This document shows, piece by piece, positions 22,071-30,890 of a stretch of DNA of 64,000 bases. This DNA comes from an uncultured Gammaproteobacteria bacterium. GTDB taxonomy: Bacteria; Pseudomonadota; Gammaproteobacteria; GCA-001735895. Numbering within the stretch: the stretch's first letter is position 1; every line of letters begins with the position of its first letter. The DNA is taken from positions 87,692 to 151,691 of the forward strand of contig CAMYLU010000010.1 in the NCBI GenBank assembly GCA_947259485.1. Direction: 5' to 3'. Under the pieces are notes generated by a model. The model ran no database searches and was not told the origin of the DNA. It saw nothing but the letters and a program-made list of their open reading frames with translations. Made by a program: the position numbers and the translations under genes.

Positions 22071-22943
22071 ATGAAAGATACGCTGTTGGCATTGAGTGAC
22101 CTGTTGAATATGCTGCCTGACGCCGTCGTCATTGTCGACTGCAATGGCCGCATCACGTTCGCCAACAGGCATATCGAGGGGCTGTTGGGATATACCCCTC
22201 GCGAGCTCGAAAAACAGCCGCTTGAGCGCTTGATACCGGAGCAGTATCGAGCGCAGCATAAGGTCCATATAGCGAGGTTTCGGGAACACGGGCAAGCGAT
22301 GGCCATGGGTGATCGGCCGCTGATATATGGGCTTGATAAATCCGGTAACGAAATTCCGATATCGGTGTCCATAGCGAATCTTGATCTCGATGGCGAGCGA
22401 TTTTCGATTGCAGTTATGCACGATAGCGGCGAGATACAATCGGAGATCACCCAGGTTACGTCCAGGGCCGAGAGCGACCTGCTAACCGGAATCGGAAACC
22501 GTTTGCGGCTGTCACAGGTGTTGCAAACCAAAATCGATAAATCATGTCCTTTCAGCCTGCTCTATCTTGACCTGGAAAAATTCAAACCGTTCAATGACAA
22601 CTACGGGCACGAGGTCGGCGACAAGGTACTTCAAATTGTCGCCAGGCGGCTTAAGGCACTCGTCCGTTCCGAGGACCTGGCAGTTCGCGTGGGCGGGGAT
22701 GAATTCGTGCTGTATCTTGACGGCCTGGTCGACAGCGGGATACTCGAACAACGCGCGACAACCGTTGCCGATAGCGTGGCACGTCGCTTTCATATTGGCG
22801 ACCTGTCCGGTACTGTCGGTGTCAATATCGGCGGAGCCACGTTTCCCCGAGACGGCGACAACGAGCAAGATCTGATAAATGTAGCCGATCAGAATATGTA
22901 CCAGGCCAAGCAAGCCGGAATACCCTATAAAATCAGGCAATAA
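22071..22943 (+). CDS. PAS-GGDEF diguanylate cyclase
   Basis: This 290-residue soluble protein has an N-terminal PAS domain (about residues 10-120, PDAVVIVDCNGRITFANRHI) and a GGDEF domain (about 130-290). The active-site motif RVGGDEFVLYL is intact, and an RSED sequence five residues upstream is the canonical inhibitory (I) site, so the enzyme should make c-di-GMP and be feedback inhibited. It has no transmembrane segment or receiver domain; the PAS domain would sense a cytoplasmic cue. It diverges from glgC, but no functional link is shown. Confidence 0.92.
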   Translation: MKDTLLALSDLLNMLPDAVVIVDCNGRITFANRHIEGLLGYTPRELEKQPLERLIPEQYRAQHKVHIARFREHGQAMAMGDRPLIYGLDKSGNEIPISVSIANLDLDGERFSIAVMHDSGEIQSEITQVTSRAESDLLTGIGNRLRLSQVLQTKIDKSCPFSLLYLDLEKFKPFNDNYGHEVGDKVLQIVARRLKALVRSEDLAVRVGGDEFVLYLDGLVDSGILEQRATTVADSVARRFHIGDLSGTVGVNIGGATFPRDGDNEQDLINVADQNMYQAKQAGIPYKIRQ

Positions 22944-23016
22944 AACGCTGCCTCAAGGTTTACTGGTTGCGATCAATAATGCTACTTTCGCTGTTTGATT
23001 GGCCGACGAGTGCAAC

Positions 23017-23631
23017 ATGTTTTACAAAACCAGCGAACCCCATGGTTTACCACATAATCCTTTCAAAAGTTGCGTGGCGCCAAGACCCATTGCCTGGGTG
23101 AGTTCGATCGATCCCAACGGCATCGTGAACCTCGCGCCCTACAGTTTTTTCAACGCGGTTGCGAGCGATCCGCCAATGGTGATGATTTCTTTCAACGGCT
23201 ACCACGAGCATGGTGGCGAAAAGGACACCCTGGCCAACATAAAATCGAGCGGTGAATTCGTCGCCAACATGGTACCGCGAGCGCTCAAGGAGGTGATGAA
23301 TGTGACCACCGCAGCGGTGGCGCACGAGGTCGACGAACTGGAGCTTGCCGGGTTAACTACCGAGGATTCGGCACTGGTAAAACCGCCGCGCGTCAAGGAG
23401 GCACCCATTCACCTGGAATGCGCCTTGCACCAGGAAATCAAGCTGCCCTGCACCCTGGAGGACAGTATCAACACCATGATTATCGGCCACGTGCTTGGAG
23501 TACATATCAAGGACGAGGTACTCACCGACGGCATGGTCGACCTGTCAAAAATCGAACCGCTTGCACGACTGGGATACATGCAATACAGCGCGGTTGAAAA
23601 TCCTTTCGTGATGAGTCGACCGCAGGACTGA
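23017..23631 (+). CDS. Flavin reductase-like (FMN-binding split-barrel) protein
   Basis: This 204-residue protein belongs to the flavin reductase-like/DIM6-NTAB split-barrel family: the PHNPFKSCVAPRPIAWVSS start and the NLAPYSFFNAVASDPPMVMIS block, which binds FMN, are typical. The frame can be extended to a TTG at 22999, but homologues usually begin with MFYxT, so I choose the ATG at 23017. Members reduce flavins or act as FMN-dependent oxidoreductases; the substrate here is unknown. The gene faces the VOC gene convergently, with 5 bp between stops. Confidence 0.85.
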   Translation: MFYKTSEPHGLPHNPFKSCVAPRPIAWVSSIDPNGIVNLAPYSFFNAVASDPPMVMISFNGYHEHGGEKDTLANIKSSGEFVANMVPRALKEVMNVTTAAVAHEVDELELAGLTTEDSALVKPPRVKEAPIHLECALHQEIKLPCTLEDSINTMIIGHVLGVHIKDEVLTDGMVDLSKIEPLARLGYMQYSAVENPFVMSRPQD

Positions 23632-23636
23632 GAACG

Positions 23637-24290
23637 TCAGCTGTCGTCGTCCGCCGCTAGCGACTCCTGAAAGCCAGGCGGCACATCGACAGAATAACTG
23701 GCCAGGCCATGTTTGAGAAAATGGTCGCGCATTGGCCGGCCATTCCCGGTCAGGGCCCGCATTTCCGATTCTGGGGTAGGCTGCTGGACTGACGGCCAAT
23801 GGTCCGGCTGGAGCTCGGACCCCTCGGCAGCGATATCAAGTGGATCGTCTTCGCTGATTGCCGGCGTTTGCTCGAGATCCATGAACTGCCAGGTCGCCTC
23901 CAGCGGTATATTATTGTGCGGATCGTAAAAATAGATTGACCAGAATATACCGTGATCGACCGCACCCTCAACCTCGATCCCGGCTGCCTCGACCCGATCC
24001 TTGAGCGCAAATAATGCTTCCCGCGACTCCACCGTGAACGACACGTGATCAAAGCCCAGCGGCAGGGTGGTGCGATCGCCGGGAAATTTTCGATTCATCA
24101 CAGTCGCACCATCGTATTCGAAAAATGCAACATGAGTGGCGCCATCGGCAAGCTGAAAAAAGTAATGCCGATAGCCATCGTGGCCAATTCCGGCACTCAG
24201 TTTCAGGCCCAGTAGATCACGGTAAAAACGAATGGTTGTGACCATGTCGTCAGTGATGAAAGCGAGATGGTTTATGCCTTGCAGACTCAT
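23637..24290 (-). CDS. VOC-family (glyoxalase/dioxygenase-like) protein
   Basis: This 217-residue protein has a vicinal-oxygen-chelate fold in residues 1-135: two beta-alpha-beta-beta-beta modules beginning INHLAFITDDM and FDHVSFTV. Candidate metal ligands are His8, the His in FDHVSF and the Glu in PLEATWQF, the usual positions for this superfamily. The C-terminal 75 residues are acidic and Pro-rich without a recognisable domain. VOC proteins include glyoxalases, ring-cleaving dioxygenases and resistance proteins; which reaction applies is not evident. Confidence 0.8.
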   Translation of the reverse strand: MSLQGINHLAFITDDMVTTIRFYRDLLGLKLSAGIGHDGYRHYFFQLADGATHVAFFEYDGATVMNRKFPGDRTTLPLGFDHVSFTVESREALFALKDRVEAAGIEVEGAVDHGIFWSIYFYDPHNNIPLEATWQFMDLEQTPAISEDDPLDIAAEGSELQPDHWPSVQQPTPESEMRALTGNGRPMRDHFLKHGLASYSVDVPPGFQESLAADDDS

Positions 24291-24425
24291 AACAGGTACC
24301 AGGTGATCTAATCTATATCTTGTGCGGAGAAGCCGCAGCCATAAAGGCTATCACAAGTCTTGCTCCCGGGCTCGCGAATTCAAACCCACCAATGCGCAGA
24401 CACATAAACTACTGGCTCGTTAGTT

Positions 24426-24884
24426 TTACGTGAGCGGATCACCGCAACGAGCGAGCATACTGGCAAGGTGATGAATCGTTACCGTGCCCTTGTATCTCCC
24501 CTCGTCAACGACAAAGATATAGCTGGTATCCTCCCGTTCCATCATGGCCAGTGCCTTGACCGCCGAGGAGGTGGGCGTAATCGATAAATGTGGCTCCTGT
24601 TTATATTGGTCAACCGTATTGTTGAGTAACAGCTCTACCTCGGCCTGTATATCCTGCAGGTTGGAAAACTGCTCACCCAGAATGTGAGCCGTTTCCACGA
24701 CATAATCTGGAAGACAGCCATGCTTTAGAACATTCTTCAACGTGACCCGCCCGATTATTCGGCCGCTAACATCGCAAAATGGAAGGCCGGGTGTATTCGC
24801 GCGGTCACATTCATCAAAAAGCTCGCGTACGGTCATCCCTGCTTTTGCGACCCTGGTGGAAATCAGCACCTGCTCTACGTTCAT
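24426..24884 (-). CDS. Tandem CBS-domain protein
   Basis: This 152-residue protein consists of two CBS motifs (about residues 1-60 and 85-145, the second with SAVKALAMMEREDTSYIFVVD). CBS pairs bind adenine nucleotides or S-adenosylmethionine and regulate attached or partner proteins. It lies 23 bp downstream of the transporter gene and is the second CBS gene flanking that transporter, so it may be a regulatory partner. It has no membrane segment or catalytic domain. Confidence 0.85.
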   Translation of the reverse strand: MNVEQVLISTRVAKAGMTVRELFDECDRANTPGLPFCDVSGRIIGRVTLKNVLKHGCLPDYVVETAHILGEQFSNLQDIQAEVELLLNNTVDQYKQEPHLSITPTSSAVKALAMMEREDTSYIFVVDEGRYKGTVTIHHLASMLARCGDPLT

Positions 24885-24907
24885 GGAGATTTACCTGTCG
24901 TCATGGT

Positions 24908-26251
24908 TTAGAGGTACCGGAAATAGACGTAAAAACTGGCAATACCAATACTTAGTAACATCATTGGAAAAGCCATCAGCATAAAGGTCAGGAACCGGAT
25001 GCGGTGGCCAGCGCGCTCGGCAAAACCGGCAACGATAAGGTTGGCACTTGCCCCGACGAGGGAGCCATTACCACCCAGGCAAGCACCCAGAGCCAGCGAC
25101 CACCACAGCGGCATCAGGTATTCGGCTCCGCCAAATGTCGGCGCCATGGATTTGATAACCGGAATCATAGTCGCCACGAACGGTATGTTATCCACGACCG
25201 CCGACGCGATAGCCGAAACCCACAGTATGGTCAGGGCCGTAACGGTAAGATCTCCGTCAGTAAAGTTGATGACAATGTCCGCAAGAATTCGCAATACACC
25301 GGCTTCCTCGATCCCCTTAACCGCGATAAACAGGCCGATGAAGAAGAAAATGGTGATCCATTCGACCCCGGCGAAGGTCTTGTTGACCTCCTCCGACTGC
25401 TCCTCGGCATCGTTCTTAAAATTGGACAACAGCAGCAACAGGGCCGCACCGAACATGGCGATAGTAGCGGGTTCAAGCCGCAGCGGGTGCGCCAGCACAA
25501 AGCCCGAAATTACCAGGGTCAACACAAACATCGACTGTTTCAACAGCCTCACATCCGTTATCGCGTCCTTTTCCTTAAACCTCATAATTCGCTCACGCGC
25601 GTCCGCGGCGGCGTGCATACTGCGCCCCCAGACCAGGTAAATAATTCCCAGCGTGACCGCGAAGATCAAAGGGATTATAGGTGCGAGGTTTATAATGAAT
25701 TGATTGAATGACAGCCCAACCGCCGAACCAATCATGATGTTGGGCGGATCACCGATCAGGGTGGCGGTGCCGCCGATATTCGAGGCAAAAATCTCGGCGA
25801 AAAGGAAAGGATAGGGATCGATCTTGAGTTCATGGCTGATCAGGAGTGTCACCGGAGCGATCAGCAGCACGGTGGTGACATTATCGAGCAGTGCGGAAAA
25901 TAGCGCTGTAACCAGCGAAAGCATGAACAATATACCCCAGGGGCTGGCATTGACCTTCTTGGCCGACCAGACCGCAACATACTGGAAGATACCGCTACCC
26001 CGGGTAATGGCGACGATTACCATCATTCCGGTCAAGAGTCCCAGCGTATTGAAATCAATACCCGAGATGGCGGTTTCCTGATTCAGGACTCCCAGCACGA
26101 CCATCAGCCCTGCACCCATCCCGGCCACGATCGCACGGTTGACCTTCTCCGAGATAATGAGTACGTAGGTTGCTACAAACAGGATCGACGAAACCCACAG
26201 CGGGTCCCAGCCGAAAATCACCTGGGCGGCAAGTTCGCTTTCACCGTGCAT
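24908..26251 (-). CDS. Ion transporter of the ArsB/NhaD/SLC13 superfamily
   Basis: This 447-residue inner-membrane protein has about 11-12 hydrophobic segments. Two motifs mark the ion-transporter superfamily: GGTATLIGDPPNIMIGSAVG (about residues 155-175) and GGNGSLVGASANLIVAGFAE in the second half, the two inverted-repeat hairpins. Closest well-known relatives are ArsB-like and P-protein/YbiR-type permeases; the ion or anion moved cannot be decided from sequence. CBS-domain genes lie directly on both sides (60 bp and 23 bp gaps), an arrangement suggesting nucleotide-responsive gating in trans. Confidence 0.88.
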   Translation of the reverse strand: MHGESELAAQVIFGWDPLWVSSILFVATYVLIISEKVNRAIVAGMGAGLMVVLGVLNQETAISGIDFNTLGLLTGMMVIVAITRGSGIFQYVAVWSAKKVNASPWGILFMLSLVTALFSALLDNVTTVLLIAPVTLLISHELKIDPYPFLFAEIFASNIGGTATLIGDPPNIMIGSAVGLSFNQFIINLAPIIPLIFAVTLGIIYLVWGRSMHAAADARERIMRFKEKDAITDVRLLKQSMFVLTLVISGFVLAHPLRLEPATIAMFGAALLLLLSNFKNDAEEQSEEVNKTFAGVEWITIFFFIGLFIAVKGIEEAGVLRILADIVINFTDGDLTVTALTILWVSAIASAVVDNIPFVATMIPVIKSMAPTFGGAEYLMPLWWSLALGACLGGNGSLVGASANLIVAGFAERAGHRIRFLTFMLMAFPMMLLSIGIASFYVYFRYL

Positions 26252-26311
26252 TTTTTTTACTTACTCCAAAGATTGTCATAGTTTTTGTCAGGAGTTTTTG
26301 GATTACTTGCC

Positions 26312-26824
26312 TTACTCTGCGACGTCGTCCTCATCATTGGGGTTTATCAGCCTTCCCATGATGATCCCCTCGAGAACATCCCAGGCTGATACCATCCCGA
26401 CCAGCTTTTTGCTTTTACCCTTGATGACAATAACCGGCAGGCTTGCATCCTTGCTTTCATCGAGCAATGCAATTAGCTCCGGAAAAGCCGTTCCTGGTTT
26501 ACAAAAGAGCAGTTTGCTTTGCTTCTCCAGGAAATTTTCTACTGGTTGGTCAGCTATCTTATGCCAGCGGTCTCCCATCTGGACCACTTCGTCTGGCAGA
26601 AAATGGAGACTGGAAACACTGTGCTTGCCAAGGTCCAGTGCCACCCTGGGCAACAGCAGGTGACTCAAACGGCGCAGGCCAAACAGTCCGATAAACGAGC
26701 CTTCTTCATCCACGACGGGGAGATTGCGAACGTGATGTTCATGCATGAGGGTCATGGCATGGGCGACGGTGTCCGATGGCTTTAACGTGAACAGACCGGA
26801 TTTCATGATGCTTTTTGTAGTCAT
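26312..26824 (-). CDS. Tandem CBS-domain protein
   Basis: This 170-residue protein has one CBS motif at the N-terminus (about residues 1-55, DTVAHAMTLMHEHHVRNLPV) and another at about 100-165 (ELIALLDESKDASLPVIVIK). An insertion of about 45 residues separates them. It is the first gene of the probable CBS-transporter-CBS operon. It likely senses an adenosine-based ligand. It differs clearly in sequence from the other CBS protein at 24426, so a recent duplication is unlikely. Confidence 0.85.
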   Translation of the reverse strand: MTTKSIMKSGLFTLKPSDTVAHAMTLMHEHHVRNLPVVDEEGSFIGLFGLRRLSHLLLPRVALDLGKHSVSSLHFLPDEVVQMGDRWHKIADQPVENFLEKQSKLLFCKPGTAFPELIALLDESKDASLPVIVIKGKSKKLVGMVSAWDVLEGIIMGRLINPNDEDDVAE

Positions 26825-27034
26825 ATCAGGTAAGCCTCGTCATTTCAGGTAACTATAAATTGGGGATTTTTATAAAAGGGATCGAGCACATCACCGCCGG
26901 CCCGGTGCATACTGATCAGGCGCTGCAACAAATTCAGAGAAGATTCGAGAGTTTTGCCGCATCAACAGATTACCTGGTTAGGACAGTTACCGAACTGCCC
27001 CCGATTAAATAATTAGTCGCCAACCGAATATTGA

Positions 27035-27712
27035 CTATTTTTTGCGTTTTTGAGGCGGCTTCTTCCTCCGCGATTTCTCCTTCTTCATCTTTTCCTTACG
27101 CGGTTTCTGCTTGCGTTGTTTTTGCTTACGCAGTTTCTCTTTACGCAGTTTCTCTTTACGCTGCTTCGCCTTGCGCAGTTTCTCTTTACGCAGTTTCTCT
27201 TTACGCTGCTTCGCCTTGCGCAGTTTCTCCTTGCGCTGCTTCTCCTTGCGCAGTTTCTCCTTGCGCTGCTTCGCCTTGCGCAGTTTCTCCTTGCGCTGCT
27301 TCTCCTTGCGCTGCTTCTCCTTGCGCAGTTTCTCCTTGCGCAGTTTCTCCTTGCGCTGCTTCGCCTTGCGCAGTTTCTCTTTGCGCAGTTTCTCCTTGCT
27401 TTGCTTCTCTTTCTTCTGCTTCTCGCTTATCGGTCGCTTCTTTTTCACGTACTTTTTATAGGGGGAGGCTTTCTTGGCGGTTGATCGTGTTCGACTAATT
27501 GCAGTTTTGGCCCTCCCGGCGCGAGACGTGGGGAGCGGTCCGTTTGCCGCTTTAATAACTGAGCTTGCTCGCACCGTTCCAAACCCGGGGACCCTGGACA
27601 GTTTTTCGATCGTAGTGCCCGCGATTTCCCCCACGGTCTTGAATCCGTTCTTGATCAAGATTTTTGCTGTACTCGGGCCGATACCCGGAATATCAGTAAT
27701 TGCTGTTGTCAT
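27035..27712 (-). CDS. Helix-hairpin-helix protein with a long Lys/Arg/Glu repeat tail
   Basis: This 225-residue protein has an N-terminal helix-hairpin-helix unit (about residues 1-60: ITDIPGIGPSTAKILIKNGF, then a second FGTVRASSVI-like hairpin), a fold that commonly binds DNA. Residues about 95-225 are almost entirely K, R, E, Q, L and A in five-residue steps such as RKEKL and RKAKQ. The tail would be extremely basic and probably a long charged helix. The start is supported by AGGGGG seven bases before the ATG. Histone H1-like or nucleoid-associated DNA compaction is an inference. The repeats make the length prone to change. Confidence 0.75.
   Translation of the reverse strand: MTTAITDIPGIGPSTAKILIKNGFKTVGEIAGTTIEKLSRVPGFGTVRASSVIKAANGPLPTSRAGRAKTAISRTRSTAKKASPYKKYVKKKRPISEKQKKEKQSKEKLRKEKLRKAKQRKEKLRKEKLRKEKQRKEKQRKEKLRKAKQRKEKLRKEKQRKEKLRKAKQRKEKLRKEKLRKAKQRKEKLRKEKLRKQKQRKQKPRKEKMKKEKSRRKKPPQKRKK
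27090..27415. repeat. 15-bp tandem repeat array coding the Lys-rich tail
   Basis: About 20 consecutive variants of the 15-base unit CGCAGTTTCTCCTTG (plus-strand reading) run through this interval, alternating with a CGCTGCTTCGCCTTG-type variant. Each unit encodes five residues on the minus strand. A higher-order period is visible where the same series of variants recurs. The array leaves all plus-strand frames open as well, which produces spurious open frames. Confidence 0.9.
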
Positions 27713-27838
27713 TGTTAACCCCCTAGCAAACCTGTAATTTGCAATTCTTTATCTTCAAACTGTTTCACATCAAATCAATTGACCTGTATCAATACCAGGG
27801 CAAATTAATTCAATCAACAAGGGACAGACCCGGTTTTA

Positions 27839-28339
27839 CTATGTGGTTAAAGCGCGTGTAAGAAACTGGTCGAACAGATTCTCGACCGTTTCTATAACAT
27901 CGTTCAGGGCGTGGTCCCCGCTAACCAGGTGCAGGGTACAGTCTGCCTGCTGCGCATATTTAATCGAGTTTTCTGCGGGAATCACGCCATCAGACCAGGC
28001 GTGCACGATTTCGATGTGAGGCGATTTCGAAGCATGCTGCTGTTTTTTAAAGCCCGGCATGTAAAGCGCCGGCGCCATCAGGAAAACCGCTTTCGCGGTG
28101 ACGACCTCTGACGCCGCCAGTGCCACGTAGCCACCCATGCTGGAGCCAACCAGGATAAAATCGTCAACTTCTTTTTCCAGCTCGGCCAACAGGCGCTCGA
28201 CACGAATATCCGGGTCCTTAAGGTTAGTGTAATCGATACTGTCGACGTCACATCCCTGCTGCCGTGCAATCTCGGCGAGTCGTTTTATTTTAAATCCCCA
28301 GGGACCACTTTCCTTTCCATGTGAAAACACAACTTTCAT
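27839..28339 (-). CDS. Small alpha/beta-hydrolase (YqiA/UPF0227-like)
   Basis: This 166-residue protein starts with MKVVFSHGKESGPWGFK and has the nucleophile elbow VGSSMGGYVAL (Ser about residue 68). A candidate acid lies in HAWSDGVIP, and the catalytic His is probable in SGDHALND. The short length without a lid domain resembles YqiA/UPF0227 esterases. The substrate is unknown. The gene precedes (on the minus strand, follows) a TIGR02647-type gene by 43 bp, but there is no obvious functional tie. Confidence 0.82.
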   Translation of the reverse strand: MKVVFSHGKESGPWGFKIKRLAEIARQQGCDVDSIDYTNLKDPDIRVERLLAELEKEVDDFILVGSSMGGYVALAASEVVTAKAVFLMAPALYMPGFKKQQHASKSPHIEIVHAWSDGVIPAENSIKYAQQADCTLHLVSGDHALNDVIETVENLFDQFLTRALTT

Positions 28340-28382
28340 GCGATGTCTGCCAATCTCCGGCTAGCGTGCGAGACCAACAAAC

Positions 28383-28628
28383 CTATTCATTGCCACCCGA
28401 ATTCAACATGTCATAAAGCGAATGTGCATGCTCGGCGGCCTGGATGCCAAGCGGGGTAAGATAACCGCCATCGACCTGGGTTAAAAAACCACCCTCGTAC
28501 AGGTGTTGGGCGGCCGATATCACCGCAGCCTCGGCAGTTTTGTGAATCTTGACGCCTTCCAGGCCCGATGGGGATTTGAACAGCATCAGCACATTCAACT
28601 CGGCAATGTTTTGTGGCGTATACGACAT
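28383..28628 (-). CDS. TIGR02647-family small protein
   Basis: This 81-residue protein matches my recollection of the TIGR02647 family, common in gammaproteobacteria: a start like MSYTPQNIAELNVLMLF, a middle VKIHKTAEAAVISAAQHLYE and the block GGFLTQVDGGYLTPLGIQAAEHA. The pattern suggests a small winged-helix-like protein, sometimes annotated as DNA-binding, with no proven function. It is probably transcribed with the hydrolase gene downstream. Confidence 0.8.
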   Translation of the reverse strand: MSYTPQNIAELNVLMLFKSPSGLEGVKIHKTAEAAVISAAQHLYEGGFLTQVDGGYLTPLGIQAAEHAHSLYDMLNSGGNE

Positions 28629-28677
28629 GCGGATTCCCGGGGTGATTGTTTACATCAATGCCCGAATCTTCTAGCGA

Positions 28678-30873
28678 TCAAGCATTGGACAAGCTTGAAA
28701 CATTACTGTTTTGAGCGGTTACCGATTCCAGGAAATGGCCTATCTTGACCGGTTCACCGAATAGATAGCCCTGCATCAGGTGACAACCCAGGCCTTCCAG
28801 GTAATCTGACTGCTGGGTGTTTTCGACGCCTTCGGCAATGGTTTGAATGCCGAGACCCTGGGCCATGCCGATAATTGCCGCGACCAGTGCGGCGCCTTTC
28901 TTGGAATGCTCGATTTCAGATATAAAAGAGTAATCAATTTTTACCGTGTGCACCGGCAGCTCACGCAGGTAGTTCAGTGAAGAATAGCCGGTACCGAAAT
29001 CATCGATCGCAATAGAAATCCCCTTGTTGGCCAAAACCTGTAATTTATGGGTGCTGGCCTGGATATCGCCCATAAACATGTTTTCGGTTATTTCAATTTC
29101 CAGTCGCCCTGGCTCGATACCGTAGACATCGGTAAAAGAAACCAGATTTTCGGGAAAATCTTTTTGCTTGATATCGGTTGCAGACAGGTTAATGCTGACC
29201 CTGATCTGGCTGTTTACAAATTCCTGGCTGCCGAACAAATCGCTGGCAACCCGGTGTAACACCCAGTCACTCAGCTGCTCAATGATGCGGGATTCTTCGG
29301 CCTGTTCCATGAAATAGCTTGGACGGCGCAGTCCAAGCTGGGGATGATTCCACCTGAGCAGTGCTTCAACACCCACAATTTTCCTGGTTTCCACGTCGAT
29401 CTGAGGCTGATAGAAAATTTCCAGCTCATCATTTTTCAGGGCGTTTCTAAGCCCGCTTTCGATGGAAATCTTTTCAGCGGCCGCGTGTTCGATCTTGGAG
29501 TCGTAAAAGGTATAGCCATTCTTGCCGGTTGCCTTGACGTCGTACATGGCCATATCGGCATTTTTAATCAGCGTATTGATATCGCTTGAATCGACGGGAA
29601 ATACCGAGATGCCGATACTGATGTTGATATAGACTTCCTTGCCTTTCAGATAGAAAGGCTGCTGCAAACTGGCGATTAACTTTTGCGCAACTTTTTCAGC
29701 CTGTTCCCTCGAGGTAGGCTGTGGCAATAACAGCATGAATTCATCACCGCCGAGCCTGGCCAGGGTATCACCGGTCCGGATTTCTGCTTTGAGCCGCTCT
29801 GCTACCTCGACCAGCAATTGATCGCCGACCACGTGTCCGAAACTGTCGTTTATCAATTTAAACCTGTCCAGATCAAGAAACATGATGATCAATGTTTCGC
29901 CGGATCTTTCCGCCTGCCTGATTGCGAGATCGAGGCGATCATGCAGCATCGCCCGGTTAGGTAGCTTGGTGAGCAGGTCATGATAAGCCTGGAAGGTAAT
30001 CAGTTTTTCCGCTTTCTTGCGACTGGAAATATCGCGCGCCACACCGTAGGTGCCCTGGTAGGTACTGAGTTTTTTAGGATCTTTCGAATCGACCGCGTAT
30101 ATGCCCATGGAATTAAGTTCGATCGGGCACGTGGTGACGTCAAATGGTTTCGTGGGATCCTTGGTATTACATTTCAAACCAAGCTCAATGGTACGGTTGG
30201 AACGGCTTGCCCGACGTCGTTCATTAAACAGGTATTCAGCCTTCAGACGATCTTCGTCGGCGATAAACTCGCTGTAGTGCTTGCCTATCATGTCGGCCTT
30301 GTCATAGCCCAACAGCTTGGTAACGCTATCGTTGACAAAGCTGAATTCCCCGGCCAGGTTCAAAATGTAAATTAAATCCGGCGAATTATCGACCATGTAG
30401 CGGTGGAGTCGTTCCGAGTGAGCCAACCGGTTTTGAATTTGAGCCTTTTCATCCTCGACATGCAGTTTGTCCAGGGCATTGCGGATCGAATGCTCGAGCT
30501 CATCAAAACTGTAGGGCTTCTTGAAAATATCATAGGCGCCCAGTCGAACCGCTTCGGTAACCTTGTTGATGGAGGTTTCACCACTCAGCACGATTACCGT
30601 TGTATTTATTTTTTTATCCCTGATGAAGGCTAATACCTGGTCACCCGATTTTTTAGGCATATTGAGATCGAGAATTACCAGGTTGAACTGGCGTTGCTGA
30701 ATCAGCGAGATCGCCTCCTCCCCGTCTTCCGCCTCGGTGATATCGGACCATTGTCGCTTCAGTAGCTTGACAAGACTTTCGCGTGCACGTTGCTCGTCAT
30801 CCACCACCAGAAACGAGGTAGGCCTCTTAAACCGTCGTGCCTTTTTTTCAAAACTGATCAATAAATTATCCAT
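28678..30873 (-). CDS. Response regulator REC-PAS-GGDEF-EAL, c-di-GMP turnover
   Basis: This 731-residue protein begins with a receiver domain (residues about 18-135, phospho-acceptor Asp69 in LVILDLN). A PAS domain (about 150-290), a GGDEF domain (about 300-460) and an EAL domain (about 475-720) follow. The GGDEF site RLGGDEF is intact and preceded by an RTGD inhibitory site. The EAL site (VEALLRW, EITENMF, DDFGTGYSSL) is also intact. Both synthesis and hydrolysis of c-di-GMP are therefore possible. It follows the HDOD-kinase gene by 17 bp and lacks a good Shine-Dalgarno sequence, so it may be translationally coupled. The kinase is the likely phosphodonor. Confidence 0.93.
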   Translation of the reverse strand: MDNLLISFEKKARRFKRPTSFLVVDDEQRARESLVKLLKRQWSDITEAEDGEEAISLIQQRQFNLVILDLNMPKKSGDQVLAFIRDKKINTTVIVLSGETSINKVTEAVRLGAYDIFKKPYSFDELEHSIRNALDKLHVEDEKAQIQNRLAHSERLHRYMVDNSPDLIYILNLAGEFSFVNDSVTKLLGYDKADMIGKHYSEFIADEDRLKAEYLFNERRRASRSNRTIELGLKCNTKDPTKPFDVTTCPIELNSMGIYAVDSKDPKKLSTYQGTYGVARDISSRKKAEKLITFQAYHDLLTKLPNRAMLHDRLDLAIRQAERSGETLIIMFLDLDRFKLINDSFGHVVGDQLLVEVAERLKAEIRTGDTLARLGGDEFMLLLPQPTSREQAEKVAQKLIASLQQPFYLKGKEVYINISIGISVFPVDSSDINTLIKNADMAMYDVKATGKNGYTFYDSKIEHAAAEKISIESGLRNALKNDELEIFYQPQIDVETRKIVGVEALLRWNHPQLGLRRPSYFMEQAEESRIIEQLSDWVLHRVASDLFGSQEFVNSQIRVSINLSATDIKQKDFPENLVSFTDVYGIEPGRLEIEITENMFMGDIQASTHKLQVLANKGISIAIDDFGTGYSSLNYLRELPVHTVKIDYSFISEIEHSKKGAALVAAIIGMAQGLGIQTIAEGVENTQQSDYLEGLGCHLMQGYLFGEPVKIGHFLESVTAQNSNVSSLSNA

Positions 30874-30890
30874 CGGGGGGAAATATGGGG

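Noticed and set aside
27031..27498. Three overlapping plus-strand frames rich in Ser, Leu, Cys or Phe across the repeat array
   Set aside because: A 15-bp repeat without stops leaves all frames open; only the minus frame joins a real helix-hairpin-helix domain and has a ribosome-binding site.
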